Source of the DNA: Elusimicrobia bacterium RIFCSPLOWO2_01_FULL_60_11 | GTDB lineage: Bacteria; Elusimicrobiota; Elusimicrobia; 2-02-FULL-39-32 | Assembly (NCBI GenBank): GCA_001800085.1 | Contig: MGUS01000046.1 | Location: 3,464-11,382, forward strand | DNA: 7,919 nucleotides | Reading direction: 5' to 3' | Shown here: positions 5,435 to 7,919 of the stretch, piece after piece | Layout of the letters: every line of letters begins with the position of its first letter | How positions within the stretch are numbered: position 1 is the stretch's first letter | Program-made: the position numbers and the translations under genes | The notes under the pieces: model-generated | Seen by the model: the letters and a program-made list of their open reading frames with translations, nothing else | What the model was told of the DNA's origin: nothing | Database searches by the model: none

Positions 5435-7220
5435 CAGGGTGATCCGTCAGTTCGTAGACGACGACGGCGGAATTCGAATAGGCCGAGGTCAGGTGCTTCC
5501 GCCAGAATTCCATCAAGATCCCGCGGTGCCCCTTTTCCCAATGGTACATGGGGTAGCCTTTGAGCCGGTCCATCTCGGAATCCTTGTAGAGGATGTGGGT
5601 GATCCCCTCCGCCTTGAGCTTCGCGTAAAGCCCGGCGGCGTCCTTGGAGGCGTTCAAGGCCTGCGAGAAGAGGTGTTCGTTGTGCGCCGAGGGCGCGACG
5701 ACGCGCCGCTGAAAGAGGTGGGAACGGGTCTCTCCCATGAAAAGGATGCGGGCGTCCCGGGGCAGGAGCTCGTTGACGAACTCGGCGGATTCCAGATAAC
5801 CCCTGTTATAAAGCAGGATGCGCTTCTCCCGGGGGATCCCCCACAGGGCCGCGCGGCAGTAGCTCAAGCGCTCAAGGAGAGGCAGCCATCCGACCAAGTT
5901 GACGGCGAGGCCGGCGGCGAGAAGGAATTTGAGCTTGGAGCCCTCGGGGATGGACCGGGCGATGGCCAGGGCGAAGAACGGCAGGATGGGAAGGATGAAA
6001 TAGCGGGCGAGCGTCGTCTGCGTGGCCGAGAAGGCGATGACGGCCAAGACGATGGAAAGGAGGACCCGCGAGAAGCGGGCAGACAGTCCCTTCCAGAGCG
6101 CCCAGGGCAGGAAGAGGAGCCAGACAGGGCCGATGAAGTTCATGGAAGGGAATTCGTGGCCGTGGCGCGTGATCTTCCAGAACGTCTTGGCCAGGTCGAA
6201 GACGCGCCATCCTCCCGCCCCGTATTGGGACTGCTCGGCCTGGAATACCTCCCAGTTGAGCGGCGTCATGTTGATCCAGCCGAAGACCTGTTGAAAGAAC
6301 GGGTAGAGAGGGTTGTGGAAGAACAGATAATTCTTGACCATCCAGGGAGAAAAAACGGCGAAGGCGGCGAGCCCGAACAATAGAAAATGGAGAATAGATC
6401 TGGAAAACGACAAGAGAACAATGGAGAATAGAGCTGCGAAGACGATGCCGGTGTATTTCGTGCCGCAGGCCAGGCCGATGAAGACGCCCGAAAGGACCGC
6501 GTCTTTGACGGACATCTTGTCCCTGGCCCGCCAGAGGACGGCGAATGAGAGGAGCGCCCAGAGCGAGAAGAGGATTTCGTGCTTGCAGAAACGGACGTTC
6601 TCGATCACCAGGGGGGCGGTGATCCAGAGGATGCCCGCGAGTTTTCCGGCAGCCGTATCCAGGCGGACGAGGGTCAGCAGGATCAGCAGGGCGAACCCCA
6701 GCTGGAAGAGCAGGGGCAGCCCGTCTCCCGGGACCAGCCCCATGCCCAGGGTGTAGAGCATCTCGGCGGTCTCGGGCAGCCCTGAATGCGCGTTGTAGAG
6801 GACGGGAACGATCTTCCCCTCCACAAGATAGGCGTTCGGAAGGGCCAGGTGATAGACCAGGACGTCGTAGAACTGGTCGGGGATGAAGGAATTAAAGACG
6901 AGGAGGAGGATGAAAATAGATAATAGAGATTTGAGGGGAAACGACAACTCATTTTTAAGGAGAAGGGCATTTTCCTTGAATGACGGCAGGAACGGCAAGC
7001 TGACGACCCACACGAAACCCCAAAGCCAGGCGCTTTTCAATCCTCCCGCGAAGCCGAGGGCCAGGACCGCGCAAGAAAGGACGCCCAGGCCGAGAGCGAA
7101 GGAAACGGGGACCGCGATCTCCCCCAGGTCCACGCGGAAAGATCTAAGGGCTTGCTTCCCTATGCAGAAAGAGAGGAAGAATAGGTAGGCGGCAACGAGG
7201 ACGCTGAATCCATGGATCAT
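5382..7220 (-). CDS. GT-C-type (GT39/ArnT-like) membrane glycosyltransferase with a soluble C-terminal domain
   Basis: A 612-residue protein, probably an integral inner-membrane glycosyltransferase that uses a lipid-phosphate sugar donor outside the cytoplasm. About eleven hydrophobic segments cover residues 1-450. The loop after the helix at 97-112 reads PDQFYDVLVYHLALPNAY (114-131), the family's first outer loop with Asp115, Asp119 and His124. Other family-like blocks are CGTKYTGI (252-259), SPWMVKNYLFFHNPLYPFF (291-309) and ARYFILPILPFFALAIA (405-421). Residues 465-592 are soluble, with FVNELLPRDARILFMGE (481-497) and KAEGITHILYK (536-546), a C-terminal domain common in these proteins. The ATG at 7220 forms an ATGA overlap with the ABC ATPase gene; no clear Shine-Dalgarno is seen, so coupling is likely. 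The last 17 codons overlap the next gene. Residues 92-103 and 269-283 are coded by AT-rich repetitive DNA unlike the rest of the gene. The exact GT family is uncertain. Confidence 0.87.
   Translation of the reverse strand: MIHGFSVLVAAYLFFLSFCIGKQALRSFRVDLGEIAVPVSFALGLGVLSCAVLALGFAGGLKSAWLWGFVWVVSLPFLPSFKENALLLKNELSFPLKSLLSIFILLLVFNSFIPDQFYDVLVYHLALPNAYLVEGKIVPVLYNAHSGLPETAEMLYTLGMGLVPGDGLPLLFQLGFALLILLTLVRLDTAAGKLAGILWITAPLVIENVRFCKHEILFSLWALLSFAVLWRARDKMSVKDAVLSGVFIGLACGTKYTGIVFAALFSIVLLSFSRSILHFLLFGLAAFAVFSPWMVKNYLFFHNPLYPFFQQVFGWINMTPLNWEVFQAEQSQYGAGGWRVFDLAKTFWKITRHGHEFPSMNFIGPVWLLFLPWALWKGLSARFSRVLLSIVLAVIAFSATQTTLARYFILPILPFFALAIARSIPEGSKLKFLLAAGLAVNLVGWLPLLERLSYCRAALWGIPREKRILLYNRGYLESAEFVNELLPRDARILFMGETRSHLFQRRVVAPSAHNEHLFSQALNASKDAAGLYAKLKAEGITHILYKDSEMDRLKGYPMYHWEKGHRGILMEFWRKHLTSAYSNSAVVVYELTDHPDEKRHPPLPRHLDSLPS
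6383..6432 (-). repeat. AT-rich short repeats (GAATAGA type) inside the first GT-C gene
   Basis: AATGGAGAATAGA occurs twice on the plus strand (6386-6398 and 6420-6432), and the two copies are read in different codon frames by the minus-strand gene. Local codons (AGA, CTA, TTG, TCT, ATT) contrast with the GC-rich surroundings. The stretch encodes about residues 263-279, in and next to a membrane segment. Confidence 0.6.
6912..6947 (-). repeat. Imperfect third copy of the AT-rich repeat
   Basis: Plus-strand GAAAATAGATAATAGAGAT (6912-6930) followed by GGAAACGACAA (6937-6947). The same two blocks, slightly changed and closer together, occur at 6383-6399 and 6402-6413. Here they encode residues 92-103 (beginning LSFPLK), against LSFSRS at the other site. 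Confidence 0.5.
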
Positions 7221-7919
7221 TCAAATCTGCTGTATCGGCCGACCACGGCCTCCGGCTCTCCCTCTTCCCGCACCTTGCCCTTGTGGAGCCAGACCGCCCG
7301 GTGCGCGATCTTCTTGACGGCTTCCAGATTGTGCGAGACGAAGACGGCGGTGACCCCGCTTTTGATGCGGGAAAGTATGGCCGCCTCCGATTTCCTCTGG
7401 AAGGACTCGTCGCCCACGGCCAGCACTTCGTCGATGAGCAGGATCTCCGGGTCGGTATGGAGGGCCACGGAAAAAGCCAGGCGAAGGTACATGCCGTTGG
7501 AATAGGTGCGCACCGGCGCGTCGATGAAGGGCTCGATCTCCGAGAAGGCGATGATGTCTTGGATCCTCCCGTCCACTTCGGCGCGCGTGAGCCCCATGAG
7601 GACCGCGGCGATATAGACGTTCTCCCTGCCGGTCAGGTCCGGATGGAAACCCGCGCCCAGTTCCAGCAGGGGCGTGCGCTTTCCCTCCACATGCAAGGTC
7701 CCTTCGGATGGGTAGCTGGTCCCGAGTAAAAGCGAGAGGAGCGTGCTCTTCCCGGCCCCGTTCTTGCCGATGATGCCCACGCATTCTCCCTTCTTCACGC
7801 TCAAACTCACGGAATCCAGGGCCGTGAACGTCGGGCGGCTCCCCGAACGGAAAGTGTTGGGGAGCTTCAAGATCCATTCCTTGAACCCCGGAGGGTTCTT
7901 GAAAGCGGGGAACCTCTTG
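7217..7919 (-). CDS. ABC-2 type polysaccharide/O-antigen exporter ATPase (partial, 5' end off right edge)
   Basis: Cytoplasmic ATP-binding subunit of a Wzt/KpsT/RfbE/TagH-type exporter that would work with a Wzm-like permease to move a lipid-linked glycan across the inner membrane. 233 residues are visible, with reading open to the window edge; the sequence begins KRFPAFKNPP, typical of residues about 10-20 in this family, so only a short N-terminus is missing. A TTG at 7870 is in frame but is internal. Numbered from the first visible codon: Walker A GKNGAGKST (51-59), the subfamily marker LLELGAGFHPDLTGRENVY (about 85-104), the signature loop in its degenerate form YSNGMYLRLAF, Walker B ILLIDEVLAVGD, and the H-loop VFVSHN. 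It ends soon after with VGRYSRFE, so it lacks the C-terminal glycan-binding domain of long Wzt proteins. It is the first gene seen and is coupled by ATGA to the GT-C gene. The permease is expected just upstream, outside the window. Confidence 0.93.
   Translation of the reverse strand, partial: KRFPAFKNPPGFKEWILKLPNTFRSGSRPTFTALDSVSLSVKKGECVGIIGKNGAGKSTLLSLLLGTSYPSEGTLHVEGKRTPLLELGAGFHPDLTGRENVYIAAVLMGLTRAEVDGRIQDIIAFSEIEPFIDAPVRTYSNGMYLRLAFSVALHTDPEILLIDEVLAVGDESFQRKSEAAILSRIKSGVTAVFVSHNLEAVKKIAHRAVWLHKGKVREEGEPEAVVGRYSRFE

Noticed and set aside
7868..7870. TTG at 7870 as the start of the ABC ATPase gene.
   Set aside because: The frame stays open to the window edge, and the upstream residues (KRFPAFKNPP) look like the family's normal N-terminal region.
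7221..7877. A 218-codon minus-strand frame overlapping the ABC ATPase in another frame.
   Set aside because: The ATPase frame carries Walker A, signature, Walker B and H-loop motifs; the alternative is a composition shadow rich in R, G and H.
1..7919. CRISPR array, tRNA, rRNA, insertion sequence, or defence system.
   Set aside because: No regular spaced repeats, no tRNA-like folds noticed, no transposase or nuclease motifs; all DNA is accounted for by the six glycan genes.

Overview
The window lies inside one operon for a cell-surface polysaccharide or glycolipid. Six genes are read right to left (minus strand) with no intergenic base between them. In transcription order they are: an ABC exporter ATPase (7919-7217, 5' end outside the window), a multi-pass GT-C-type membrane glycosyltransferase (7220-5382), a second, different GT-C-type protein (5434-4091), a tandem GT2 glycosyltransferase (4094-2436), a GT2-GT9 fusion glycosyltransferase (2439-496), and the N-terminal half of a GT4 glycosyltransferase (499-1, running off the left edge). 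Four of the five junctions are 4-base stop/start overlaps (ATGA, ATGA, GTGA, GTGA). The fifth, between the two membrane proteins, is a 53-base overlap. No promoter, terminator, RNA gene, CRISPR array or insertion sequence is visible. The promoter presumably lies beyond the right edge, and the operon probably continues beyond the left.

The predicted pathway is mostly inference. Cytoplasmic GT2, GT9 and GT4 enzymes would build a glycan on a lipid carrier. An ABC-2 type exporter of the Wzt/KpsT/RfbE type, whose ATPase is seen here, would move it across the membrane. The two polytopic GT-C-like proteins would add sugars on the outer face from polyprenyl-phosphate donors. No nucleotide-sugar synthesis gene is in view, so the sugars cannot be named.

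The DNA is GC-rich (about 60% by eye), with GTG starts next to good Shine-Dalgarno sequences, which fits a bacterium with a Gram-negative type envelope. The dense glycosyltransferase content and the sequence flavour recall uncultivated groups such as Omnitrophota or Elusimicrobiota, or Deltaproteobacteria. That placement is a guess and cannot be settled from this window.

Most worth a second look: (1) the single polypeptide joining a GT2 and a GT9 enzyme; (2) the tandem GT2 protein, whose second domain has lost its nucleotide-binding half and DxD motif, with a perfect 10-bp inverted repeat at the apparent deletion point; (3) the 53-base out-of-frame overlap of the two GT-C genes, which includes an A6 run; (4) short AT-rich repeats of a GAATAGA type inside the GC-rich first GT-C gene.
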